This document shows, in pieces, positions 55,202-62,405 of a stretch of DNA of 64,000 nucleotides. Below the pieces are notes generated by a model. The model worked only from the letters and a program-made list of their open reading frames with translations, searched no databases and had not been told where the DNA came from. The stretch is from Pseudomonas deceptionensis. Its GTDB lineage: Bacteria > Pseudomonadota > Gammaproteobacteria > Pseudomonadales > Pseudomonadaceae. Each line of letters opens with the position of its first letter. The first letter of the stretch is position 1. The translations under genes and the position numbers were made by a program. Location of the stretch: NCBI RefSeq assembly GCF_900106095.1, contig NZ_FNUD01000002.1:496001-560000 (forward strand), given 5' to 3'.

Positions 55202-55436
55202 ACAGCTGATCATCGATGCCCTGGGTCTTGAAGACATCAGCGTCAGCGATATTGGCGATGAACAAACCCTCTTTGGCGAAGGCCTGGGGCTGGATTCGGT
55301 CGACGCGCTTGAGTTGGGCCTGGCGATTCAAAAAACCTACGGCATCAAGATAGACGCTGACGCCAAAGACACTCGCAATCATTTTTCAAACGTGGCCAGC
55401 CTTGCGGCTTTTGTCACGGCTAAACAGGCAGCCTGA
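55176..55436 (+). CDS. Acyl carrier protein 1 of the aryl polyene cluster (ApeE-like)
   Basis: An 86-residue acyl carrier protein. The phosphopantetheine site is Ser41 in LGLDSVDALELG. It has the acidic three-helix layout of the family (MSNLKSDIKQLIIDALGLED). The ATG at MSNLKSD has AAGGAG about 10 bases upstream and sits inside the end of the acyltransferase gene. It carries the growing polyene or the starter aryl group in type II fashion. Confidence 0.9.
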   Translation: MSNLKSDIKQLIIDALGLEDISVSDIGDEQTLFGEGLGLDSVDALELGLAIQKTYGIKIDADAKDTRNHFSNVASLAAFVTAKQAA

Positions 55437-55445
55437 GACCGAACC

Positions 55446-55700
55446 ATGCAAACCCGTGACGACATTTTCAATACCCTGCGCGACGCCCTGATCGAACTCT
55501 TCGAACTGGAGCCTGAGCGCGTCACCCTGGACGCCAACCTGTATCAGGATCTGGAAATCGACAGCATCGACGCCGTCGACCTGATCGATCACATCAAGCG
55601 CAAAACCGGCAAGAGAATCGCGGCTGAAGAATTCAAATCGGTGCGTACCGTCAATGACGTGGTCGAGGCGGTTTACCGTCTGGTTCACACTGACGAATGA
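55446..55700 (+). CDS. Acyl carrier protein 2 of the aryl polyene cluster (ApeF-like)
   Basis: An 84-residue acyl carrier protein with phosphopantetheine site Ser40 in LEIDSIDAVDLIDH. It is clearly different from the first ACP (DSIDAVDL against DSVDALEL), matching the two-ACP layout of aryl polyene systems, in which the carriers have separate starter and elongation roles. It lies 9 bp after the first ACP and overlaps the next gene by 4 bp (ATGA). Confidence 0.9.
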   Translation: MQTRDDIFNTLRDALIELFELEPERVTLDANLYQDLEIDSIDAVDLIDHIKRKTGKRIAAEEFKSVRTVNDVVEAVYRLVHTDE

Positions 55701-56242
55701 ACCGACTGATTGGTCCGGGGCTGTTGCTGGCTGGCCTGCTGTACCCCTTTGCGGTGTATTTCGGTATGGCCCATTTCGCTCCATGGCAGTTCGCACTGCT
55801 GCTTGGCAGCCTGTGGCTGGCCCGTGCCCTGACCGGCGAGCGACGCCCTGGCAGTGTGTGGATGGCAGTAGTGGCACTGGTGTTCTGCGGCCTGCTGGCG
55901 CTGTTCAACAGCCCGGTATTGCTGCGCTGGTACCCGGTCCTGATCAGTACCTTCATGCTCTGCCTGTTCGGTCTGAGCCTGAAGTTCGGGCCGCCGATGA
56001 TCGAGCGCCTGGCGCGCTTGCGCGAGCCGGTGTTGCCCGAGATCGCAATTGTTTACACACGACAGGTCACCAAGGTCTGGTGCCTGTTTTTTATGCTCAA
56101 CGGGTTAGTCGCAGCAGGTTTGACGCTGTGGGCGCCGCTGAGTTGGTGGACGTTGTACAACGGCCTGATCGCCTACGCGCTGATGGGGCTGCTGTTTGCC
56201 ATTGAATGGCTGATACGACAAAAGGTAAGAGGCCGGGCATGA
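55697..56242 (+). CDS. Small membrane protein of the aryl polyene cluster (COG4648, ApeG-like)
   Basis: A 181-residue inner-membrane protein with about five hydrophobic helices (residues 5-40, 55-70, 75-95, 125-145, 155-172) and the conserved core FGPPMIERLARLREPVLPE. COG4648 proteins are found in aryl polyene and related type II clusters next to the adenylation enzyme. The function is unknown; a scaffold for the soluble enzymes at the membrane is plausible. ATGA overlaps couple it to both neighbours. Confidence 0.8.
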   Translation: MNRLIGPGLLLAGLLYPFAVYFGMAHFAPWQFALLLGSLWLARALTGERRPGSVWMAVVALVFCGLLALFNSPVLLRWYPVLISTFMLCLFGLSLKFGPPMIERLARLREPVLPEIAIVYTRQVTKVWCLFFMLNGLVAAGLTLWAPLSWWTLYNGLIAYALMGLLFAIEWLIRQKVRGRA

Positions 56243-57909
56243 ATTGGATAAAACTTGAGCAGCTATTGCTCAAGGGGCACGCAGAACGCCGCGTCACGGT
56301 TGACCCTGCGCTGAACCACGACACCCTTTGCGAACAGGCCCTGCGCCTGGCCGGCGGCCTGCAACAGCGTGGCGTGCAGCACATTGCCGTACACCTTGAA
56401 GACGCCGCCGACCTGGCAGTGGCTTTACTCGGTGCATGGCGGGCCGGAGTCAGCGTGCTGTTACCCGCTGACCTGCAAGCGCAAACCCGTCAGCGCTGGG
56501 ATTGCCGGGTTGACCTGTGGATAACTCAACGCGACGAACTGCAAGCCTTGTACGCCGACGCACTGCCTGCTGCAGAACTGGATCTGGACATGTGCCAGCT
56601 CAGCCTGTGCACCTCGGGCTCCAGCGGCGAGCCCAAGCGCATCGACAAAAGCCTGCGTCAGATGGCCAACGAGGTCCAGGCGCTGGAACAGTTGTGGGGC
56701 GCGGATCTGGGCGATGCGTGCATCATCGCCAGCGTGGCGGCACAGCATATTTATGGCTTGTTGTTCCGCGTGCTGTGGCCCCTGTGCGCAGGCCGGACCT
56801 TTGTGCGCAATCAACTGGCATTTCCGGAAGACATGCAGCGCACCAGTCGCGAGCACTCGTCATTCGCCTGGGTCGCCAGCCCTGCCCTGCTCAAACGTAT
56901 GACCGACAATCTGGACTGGCCCGCCTTGAGCCCGGTACGCCGGGTGTTTTCTTCGGGCGGTGCCTTGCCTGCAGAGGCGGCGCAAGGGTTGTTCGAGCGT
57001 CTGGGCCAGTGGCCGACCGAAATCCTTGGCAGTTCGGAAACCGGGGGTATTGCGTGGCGCCAGGGCCCGAACCTGTGGCAACCGTTTGCCGATGTGCAGT
57101 TGAGCCAGAGCGAAGACGGTGCCCTGATGATCGCCTCGGCGTACTTGCCCGCGGGCCATATCGAACACACGGCCGACGCGGCTCGCATCGAGGCCGATGG
57201 CCGTTTCGAGTTGCTCGGGCGTCTGGACCGCATCGTCAAACTGGAAGAAAAACGCATCTCCCTGCCAATGCTGGAACACGCACTGGTCAACCACGACTGG
57301 GTGGCTGAAACCCGCCTGGGCGTGGTCAACGAAAGCCGCGCTTCTCTGGGCGCCTTGCTGGTGCTCAGTGAAAGCGGCCTGTATGCCTTGCGTGAACACG
57401 GTCGTCGCGCCCTGACCCAAAGCCTTCGCCAACACTTGAGCCAGCACTGCGAAGCCCTGGCCTTGCCGCGCCGCTGGCGCTTGTTGCGCCAGTTGCCGCT
57501 CAACAGCCAGGGCAAGCTGCCACAGGCGCAAGTCGACAGGTTACTGCTGGCACCCCGGCCGAAAATGCCCGAAGTGCTGAGCCAAAGCGAACATGACGGT
57601 CAATGGACACTCAACCTGTCGATCCCCCCGGACCTGGCCTACTTCAGCGGTCATTTCCCTAAAACCCCGGTGCTGCCGGGCGTGGTGCAAGTGGATTGGG
57701 CGATGGCGCTGGGTCAGCAGTTGCTCGACCTGCCGCCGCGTTTTGCCGGGATGGAAGTGCTCAAGTTCCAGCAACTGGTACGCCCCGGCGACACCATCGA
57801 ACTGACCCTGCGTTTCGACCGTGAGCGCAGCAAACTGCACTTCGCCTACCGCAACGCGACGGCGCCCTGCTCCAGTGGCCGCATCGTGCTGGAGCCCGCC
57901 TGTGAATAA
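56239..57909 (+). CDS. Fused adenylation enzyme and hot-dog dehydratase (ApeH-ApeI-like)
   Basis: A 556-residue protein with two enzymes. Residues 1-430 are an AMP-forming acyl-ACP ligase: P-loop [11 protein letters not shown] (125-135), [30 protein letters not shown] and a late GKLPQ lysine. Residues 445-556 are a FabZ/FabA-like hot-dog domain with [18 protein letters not shown] (about 471-488, catalytic His472). In E. coli-type clusters ApeH and ApeI are separate; here one chain would activate the aryl starter and also dehydrate chain intermediates. The ATG overlaps the previous stop (ATGA). A long inverted repeat follows before the next gene. Confidence 0.87.
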   Translation: MNWIKLEQLLLKGHAERRVTVDPALNHDTLCEQALRLAGGLQQRGVQHIAVHLEDAADLAVALLGAWRAGVSVLLPADLQAQTRQRWDCRVDLWITQRDELQALYADALPAAELDLDMCQLSLCTSGSSGEPKRIDKSLRQMANEVQALEQLWGADLGDACIIASVAAQHIYGLLFRVLWPLCAGRTFVRNQLAFPEDMQRTSREHSSFAWVASPALLKRMTDNLDWPALSPVRRVFSSGGALPAEAAQGLFERLGQWPTEILGSSETGGIAWRQGPNLWQPFADVQLSQSEDGALMIASAYLPAGHIEHTADAARIEADGRFELLGRLDRIVKLEEKRISLPMLEHALVNHDWVAETRLGVVNESRASLGALLVLSESGLYALREHGRRALTQSLRQHLSQHCEALALPRRWRLLRQLPLNSQGKLPQAQVDRLLLAPRPKMPEVLSQSEHDGQWTLNLSIPPDLAYFSGHFPKTPVLPGVVQVDWAMALGQQLLDLPPRFAGMEVLKFQQLVRPGDTIELTLRFDRERSKLHFAYRNATAPCSSGRIVLEPACE

Positions 57910-57934
57910 GTTATCTGACGCTGCAACTCGCCCA

Positions 57935-58064
57935 GTAGCAGCTGCCGAAGGCTGCGTCCGGTTGCGAAGCAATCGTAAACCGGCTAGTACGATTTTCCTG
58001 ACAAACCAAGGCGCCAGACTTTACGGCGGCTACGCCACCGGACGCAGCCTTCGGCAGCTGCTAC
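57935..58064. repeat. Perfect 28-bp inverted repeat (REP-class) inside the aryl polyene operon
   Basis: The arms (57935-57962 and 58037-58064, beginning GTAGCAGCTGCCGAAGGCTG) are exact complements separated by 74 bp, filling the only sizeable intergenic gap of the operon. The core GCTGCCGAAGGCTGCG is shared with the REP at 61720-61817. It would fold into a very stable RNA hairpin before the glycosyltransferase gene. Confidence 0.92.
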
Positions 58065-58097
58065 GAAGAGTCCGCATCGGCCTGGAGATAGCTACCC

Positions 58098-58832
58098 ATG
58101 CATAACCCCTGCGCCGTGATCCCGGTGTACAACCACGAAACCGCCGTACCGGCCGTGGTCGGCGCCCTGCTCGCTGCCGGCTTGCCCTGCGTGCTGGTTG
58201 ACGACGCCAGCAGCCCCGCGTGCAGTGCCGTTCTCGAACAGCTTGCCCGAGGCGAGCACATCTTCCTCGTCCGCCTGGCCATCAATCAGGGCAAGGGCGG
58301 CGCGGTCATGGCGGGCCTGCGCGAAGCGGCGAGACTGGGCTTCACTCACGCCCTGCAAGTAGACGCCGACGGCCAGCACGACCTGCGCGACGTCGCGACC
58401 TTTATGCAGGTCTCACAGCAAAACCCCCAAGCGCTGATCTGCGGTTATCCACAGTACGACGACAGCGTGCCCAAGGGGCGCCTGTATGCGCGCTACCTGA
58501 CCCACGTGTGGGTGTGGATCAACAGCCTGTCGCTGCAGATTCCGGATTCCATGTGCGGCTTTCGGGTCTACCCGCTGACGCCGACGCTGGCGCTGATCAA
58601 CACGGTCAAACTGGGCAAGCGCATGGATTTCGACCCCGAGATTTTGGTGCGTCTGGCGTGGCGCAATCAGCCCATGCGCTGGCTGCCGACCAAGGTCCAT
58701 TACCCGCAGGACGGCCTCTCGCACTTTCGTCTGTTCCATGACAACGCGCTGATTTCCGGCATGCACACCAAGCTGTTTTTCGGCATGTTGATACGTTTGC
58801 CGAGCATCCTCTGGAGGCGCTGTAAAGCATGA
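58098..58832 (+). CDS. Family 2 glycosyltransferase of the aryl polyene cluster (ApeJ N-terminal half-like)
   Basis: A 244-residue GT2 transferase with the GT-A signature: AVIPVYNHE (8-16), VLVDDASSP (33-41) and the metal-binding VDADGQHDL (about 91-99). NQGKGGAVMAGL is the dolichol-phosphate-mannose-synthase-like nucleotide loop. MCGFRVYPL and MDFDPEILVRLAW follow. In E. coli APE clusters a single ApeJ has glycosyltransferase and acyltransferase parts; here they are two genes joined by an ATGA overlap. It probably builds the sugar part of the polyene lipid anchor. Confidence 0.85.
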   Translation: MHNPCAVIPVYNHETAVPAVVGALLAAGLPCVLVDDASSPACSAVLEQLARGEHIFLVRLAINQGKGGAVMAGLREAARLGFTHALQVDADGQHDLRDVATFMQVSQQNPQALICGYPQYDDSVPKGRLYARYLTHVWVWINSLSLQIPDSMCGFRVYPLTPTLALINTVKLGKRMDFDPEILVRLAWRNQPMRWLPTKVHYPQDGLSHFRLFHDNALISGMHTKLFFGMLIRLPSILWRRCKA

Positions 58833-59767
58833 GCGAACCTCAACAGCATTGGGCTGACAACAAGGAGCGCGGCAGTTTCCGGCTGATGAAGCTCACCGCG
58901 TTCGGCGTCAAGCTGCTTGGCCGACGCCTGCTCAGCCCGGTGCTCTACGCCATCGTGCTGTACTTCTTTCTGTTCGGTGGCCGCGCCCGGCGCAGCATCT
59001 GGCAATACCAGCAGCGGCTGGCCGACTGGAGCGGGCAAAGCGACCTGCGGCCTACCCGCAGACGGGTGTTCGGGCAATTCATGGCATTTGCCGATGCCCT
59101 GCTCGACAAGCTTGACGTGTGGAATGGCCGCCTGAAAATCGAAGATATCGAAATCATTGACCCCGCCCTGCTGCGTAATCAGTTGCGCGGCGAACGCGGC
59201 CAAATGCTGGTGGGCGCACACCTGGGCAACCTCGAAGTGTGCCGGGCACTGGCCGAGCTGGGCGAACAGGTGACCATGAACGTGCTGGTACACACCAAGC
59301 ACGCCGAACACTTCAACCGCTTGCTGGGCGAAGCCGGGGCCAGCCATTTGCGTCTGATTCAGGTCAGCGAGCTCAACCCTGCGGTCATGCTTCAACTCAA
59401 TCAGCGCCTGGAAAACGGCGAGTGGCTGGCGATAGCCGGTGACCGTGTGCCGCTGCAGGGCGCACGCAATGTCGAGGTCGATTTCCTCGGCCATCCGGCA
59501 GCATTCCCGCAAGGTCCGTGGTTGTTGGCCGGGCTGCTCAAATGCCCGGTCAATCTGATGTTTTGCCTCAAGCATGAAGGGCGCTACCGGGTCATCCTCG
59601 AACCCTTCACCGACGCCGTACTCTGGCGGCGCAGCGACCGCGAGCAAGTGATCGCCCACTGGGCCACGCGCTACGCCGAACGCCTGGGGCACTACTGCCT
59701 CGAAGCGCCGCAACAATGGTTCAATTTTTACCCTTTCTGGAAGACCGATGACGACGCATCCGCATGA
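58829..59767 (+). CDS. LpxL/HtrB-like acyltransferase of the aryl polyene cluster
   Basis: A 312-residue lauroyl-acyltransferase-like enzyme, anchored by an N-terminal helix (residues 37-52, VLYAIVLYFFLFGG). The catalytic HxxxxE-type motif is GAHLGNLEVCRAL (about 129-141), and AGDRVPLQGARNVEVDFLG is the second family motif. It corresponds to the acyltransferase half of ApeJ. It starts within the stop of the glycosyltransferase gene and ends 20 bp inside the ammonia-lyase gene. Confidence 0.87.
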   Translation: MSEPQQHWADNKERGSFRLMKLTAFGVKLLGRRLLSPVLYAIVLYFFLFGGRARRSIWQYQQRLADWSGQSDLRPTRRRVFGQFMAFADALLDKLDVWNGRLKIEDIEIIDPALLRNQLRGERGQMLVGAHLGNLEVCRALAELGEQVTMNVLVHTKHAEHFNRLLGEAGASHLRLIQVSELNPAVMLQLNQRLENGEWLAIAGDRVPLQGARNVEVDFLGHPAAFPQGPWLLAGLLKCPVNLMFCLKHEGRYRVILEPFTDAVLWRRSDREQVIAHWATRYAERLGHYCLEAPQQWFNFYPFWKTDDDASA

Positions 59768-61292
59768 GCCAGTAACCTTCGGCCAAACCCCGTTGCGCAT
59801 TGAAGACGTGCTGGCCCTGGCCAATCGTCAGGCGCCGACCCGTCTGCAAGACGACGCCGACTACCGCGAGCGCATCGCCAAGGGCGCGCGCTTTCTCGAC
59901 TCGCTGCTGGACAAGGAAGGCGTGATCTACGGCGTGACCACCGGTTACGGCGATTCGTGCGTGGTGGCGGTGCCGCTGGAGCATGTTGAAGCGCTGCCGC
60001 GTCATCTCTACACCTTTCACGGCTGCGGGTTGGGCAAGTTGCTTGACGCCCAGGCCACCCGCGCCGTGCTCGCCGCGCGCCTCCAGTCCTTGTGCCACGG
60101 GGTGTCCGGGGTGCGCATCGAGTTGCTGGAGCGTTTGCAGGCCTTCATCGCCCACGACATCCTGCCGCTGATCCCCGAAGAAGGTTCAGTGGGCGCCAGC
60201 GGCGATTTGACGCCGCTGTCGTATGTGGCCGCCACGTTGTCGGGCGAGCGCGAAGTGCTGTTCAAGGGCGAACGCCGCCTCGCAGCCGACGTGCACCGGG
60301 AACTTGGCTGGGCACCGCTGGTACTGCGGCCCAAGGAAGCGCTTGCGCTGATGAACGGCACCGCCGTGATGACCGGCCTCGCGTGCCTGGCCTACGCCCG
60401 CGCCGATTACCTGCTCAAACTCGCTACCCGCATCACCGCGCTCAACGTGGTGGCACTGCAAGGCAACCCTGAGCACTTTGACGAGCGCCTGTTCGCCGCC
60501 AAGCCGCATCCGGGGCAAATGCAGGTGGCGGCCTGGATTCGCCAGGACCTGGCCATCGACGCCCCGACAGCGCCGCTGCATCGCCTGCAAGACCGCTACT
60601 CGCTGCGTTGCGCGCCCCACGTACTGGGCGTGCTGGCAGACAGCCTGAACTGGCTGCGCTCGTTTATCGAGATTGAACTCAACAGCGCCAACGACAACCC
60701 GATCATCGACGCCGAAGAAGAACGCGTGCTGCATGGCGGGCATTTCTATGGCGGGCATATCGCCTTTGCGATGGACAGCCTCAAGACCCTGGTCGCCAAC
60801 GTCGCCGACCTGCTGGACCGCCAGCTCGCGCTGCTGGTGGACGTGCGATACAACCACGGCCTGCCGAGCAACCTCTCGGGCGCAACAGCCGAGCGGGCGA
60901 TGCTCAACCACGGCTTTAAAGCGGTGCAGATCGGCACCAGTGCCTGGACGGCCGAGGCGTTGAAAAACACCATGCCGGCCAGCGTGTTCTCACGCTCTAC
61001 CGAGTGCCACAACCAGGACAAAGTGAGCATGGGCACCATCGCTGCCCGCGATGCGATCCGCGTGCTGGAACTGACCGAACAGGTCGCCGCTGCCACCTTG
61101 CTGGCGGCCAATCAGGGAGTGTGGCTGCGCAGTCGCGCCGAAGATGCACGCCCGCTGCCACCCGCACTGGCACAGATGCACGCCGAGTTGGCCAAGGACT
61201 TCCCACCGGTGGTCGAAGACCGCGCCCTGGAAGCCGAGTTGCGCTTGTGCCTGAGCCGTATCGCCCAACAACACTGGAGGCTGCATGCGTAG
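59748..61292 (+). CDS. Aromatic amino acid ammonia-lyase (HAL/PAL/TAL family)
   Basis: A 514-residue MIO-dependent ammonia-lyase. The self-cyclising triad is Ala150-Ser151-Gly152 in EGSVGASGDLTPLSYVAA. Tyr61 in IYGVTTGYGD is the catalytic Tyr; NSANDNPIID and LQDRYSLRCAPHVLG complete the active site. The selectivity pair is Phe90-His91 (LYTFHGCGLG). At this site PAL usually has Phe-Leu, TAL His-Leu and HAL Ser-His, so the substrate is not plain; an aromatic acid starter for the polyene (cinnamate or coumarate type) is the inferred product. No hut genes are nearby. The start overlaps the acyltransferase end by 20 bp. Confidence 0.86.
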   Translation: MTTHPHEPVTFGQTPLRIEDVLALANRQAPTRLQDDADYRERIAKGARFLDSLLDKEGVIYGVTTGYGDSCVVAVPLEHVEALPRHLYTFHGCGLGKLLDAQATRAVLAARLQSLCHGVSGVRIELLERLQAFIAHDILPLIPEEGSVGASGDLTPLSYVAATLSGEREVLFKGERRLAADVHRELGWAPLVLRPKEALALMNGTAVMTGLACLAYARADYLLKLATRITALNVVALQGNPEHFDERLFAAKPHPGQMQVAAWIRQDLAIDAPTAPLHRLQDRYSLRCAPHVLGVLADSLNWLRSFIEIELNSANDNPIIDAEEERVLHGGHFYGGHIAFAMDSLKTLVANVADLLDRQLALLVDVRYNHGLPSNLSGATAERAMLNHGFKAVQIGTSAWTAEALKNTMPASVFSRSTECHNQDKVSMGTIAARDAIRVLELTEQVAAATLLAANQGVWLRSRAEDARPLPPALAQMHAELAKDFPPVVEDRALEAELRLCLSRIAQQHWRLHA

Positions 61293-61710
61293 CAAAGGCG
61301 TTTTGCACGTTGATACCGAAGTGTTGGTGCCGTTTTTCGACATCGACACCATGCACGTGGTGTGGCACGGCCACTACGTCAAATACCTCGAAGTGGCGCG
61401 TTGTGCGTTGCTCGACCATATCGGCCACAACTACACGCACATGCTCGATGCGGGCTATGCGTGGCCGGTGATCGACATGCAATTGCGGTATGTACGCGGC
61501 GCAACATTTGGCCAGCGCATCAACGTACGCGCCAGCCTGGTGGAGTGGGAAAACCGCCTGAAGATCAACTACCTGATCACCGACCTGGCCACGGGCGAAC
61601 GGCTGACCCGGGCCGTTACGGTGCAAGTGGCGGTCGAGATCGCCAGCAAGGAGATGCAACTGGTGTCGCCCAAGTGCTTTACCGAAGCGGTTGCGAGGAT
61701 GCTGCCATGA
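61285..61710 (+). CDS. 4-hydroxybenzoyl-CoA thioesterase-like hot-dog enzyme (ApeK-like)
   Basis: A 141-residue acyl-thioesterase. The family signature is VPFFDIDTMHVVWHGHYVKYLEVAR (about residues 15-39), with catalytic Asp in FDIDTMHVV. It is the usual hot-dog length. In aryl polyene clusters this enzyme releases or proofreads ACP-bound chains. The ATG lies 8 bp inside the end of the ammonia-lyase gene, and its TGA overlaps the ATG of the LolA-like gene. Confidence 0.88.
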   Translation: MRSKGVLHVDTEVLVPFFDIDTMHVVWHGHYVKYLEVARCALLDHIGHNYTHMLDAGYAWPVIDMQLRYVRGATFGQRINVRASLVEWENRLKINYLITDLATGERLTRAVTVQVAVEIASKEMQLVSPKCFTEAVARMLP

Positions 61711-62405
61711 ATCGCCTTGGTAGCCGCTGCCGCAGGCTGCGATCGAGCCCGAAGGGGTCGCGCTTTTTCAATATCGAAGGGCCTTCGGCCCTTATCGCAG
61801 CCTTCGGCAGCGGCTACAGGGGTCTGATTGTTGCGCTGCTGCTCGCTTTCTCGCCTCTGGCCCACGCCTTCGACCTGCAACAACTCAGCGAACAACTGGC
61901 CAAACCCCAGGTGATCCACGGCGATTTTATCCAGGAGAAACACCTGCGCGCCCTGCCCAAGCCACTGACCAGCACTGGTACTTTTGTGCTGGCCAAGGGT
62001 CACGGCCTGCTTTGGCAACTGAAAACCCCGCTGCAACAGGATTACCGAATCACGTCCCAAGGCATTGCCCGGCGCGACGGCACGAGTTGGCAAATGCTGC
62101 CCGGCAAAAGCGCCGGCGCCGAGCAAAACCGCTTGTTCCTCGCCGTGTTGCAAGGCGATAGCAGCGGCCTGCAGCGGGATTTCGACCTGCAACTGCAAGG
62201 CGAACCCGCGCACTGGACGCTGACCCTGACCCCACGTTCACTGCTGCTCAAGCAAGTGTTCAAGCAGATCAACATCGACGGCGGCGAATTGGTGCAACGC
62301 ATCGAACTGCAAGAAACCCAGGGCGACAGCACGCTGCTTAAAATGCACAACAGCGTCAGCAACCAGCCCTTGAGTGACGCGGAGCAGCACGATTTTGCGC
62401 AGTGA
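61707..62405 (+). CDS. LolA-like periplasmic carrier with a REP-derived N-terminal extension
   Basis: A 232-residue protein whose mature part is LolA-like (FDLQQLSEQLAKPQVIHGDF, GTFVLAKGHGLLWQLKTPLQ, SLLLKQVFKQINIDGGELVQ). It probably carries the polyene lipid across the periplasm together with the MMPL exporter. The only usable start is the ATG coupled to the thioesterase stop. Between this MNRL and the hydrophobic signal core (LIVALLLAFSPLAHA) lie about 34 basic/Ser-rich residues encoded by a REP palindrome. The predicted signal peptide is therefore about 53 residues long, well above normal. The frame is intact. No other ATG, GTG or TTG lies between the REP and the signal core. Confidence 0.78.
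   Translation: MNRLGSRCRRLRSSPKGSRFFNIEGPSALIAAFGSGYRGLIVALLLAFSPLAHAFDLQQLSEQLAKPQVIHGDFIQEKHLRALPKPLTSTGTFVLAKGHGLLWQLKTPLQQDYRITSQGIARRDGTSWQMLPGKSAGAEQNRLFLAVLQGDSSGLQRDFDLQLQGEPAHWTLTLTPRSLLLKQVFKQINIDGGELVQRIELQETQGDSTLLKMHNSVSNQPLSDAEQHDFAQ
61720..61817. repeat. REP element inside the LolA-like coding sequence
   Basis: The arms GTAGCCGCTGCCGCAGGCTG... (61720-61743) and its complement (61794-61817) match at 23 of 24 positions. An inner hairpin AAGGGCC-TTC-GGCCCTT lies at 61777-61793. It has the same core as the 57935-58064 repeat and the msrA/rlmJ repeat. It is read through in frame. Confidence 0.9.
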
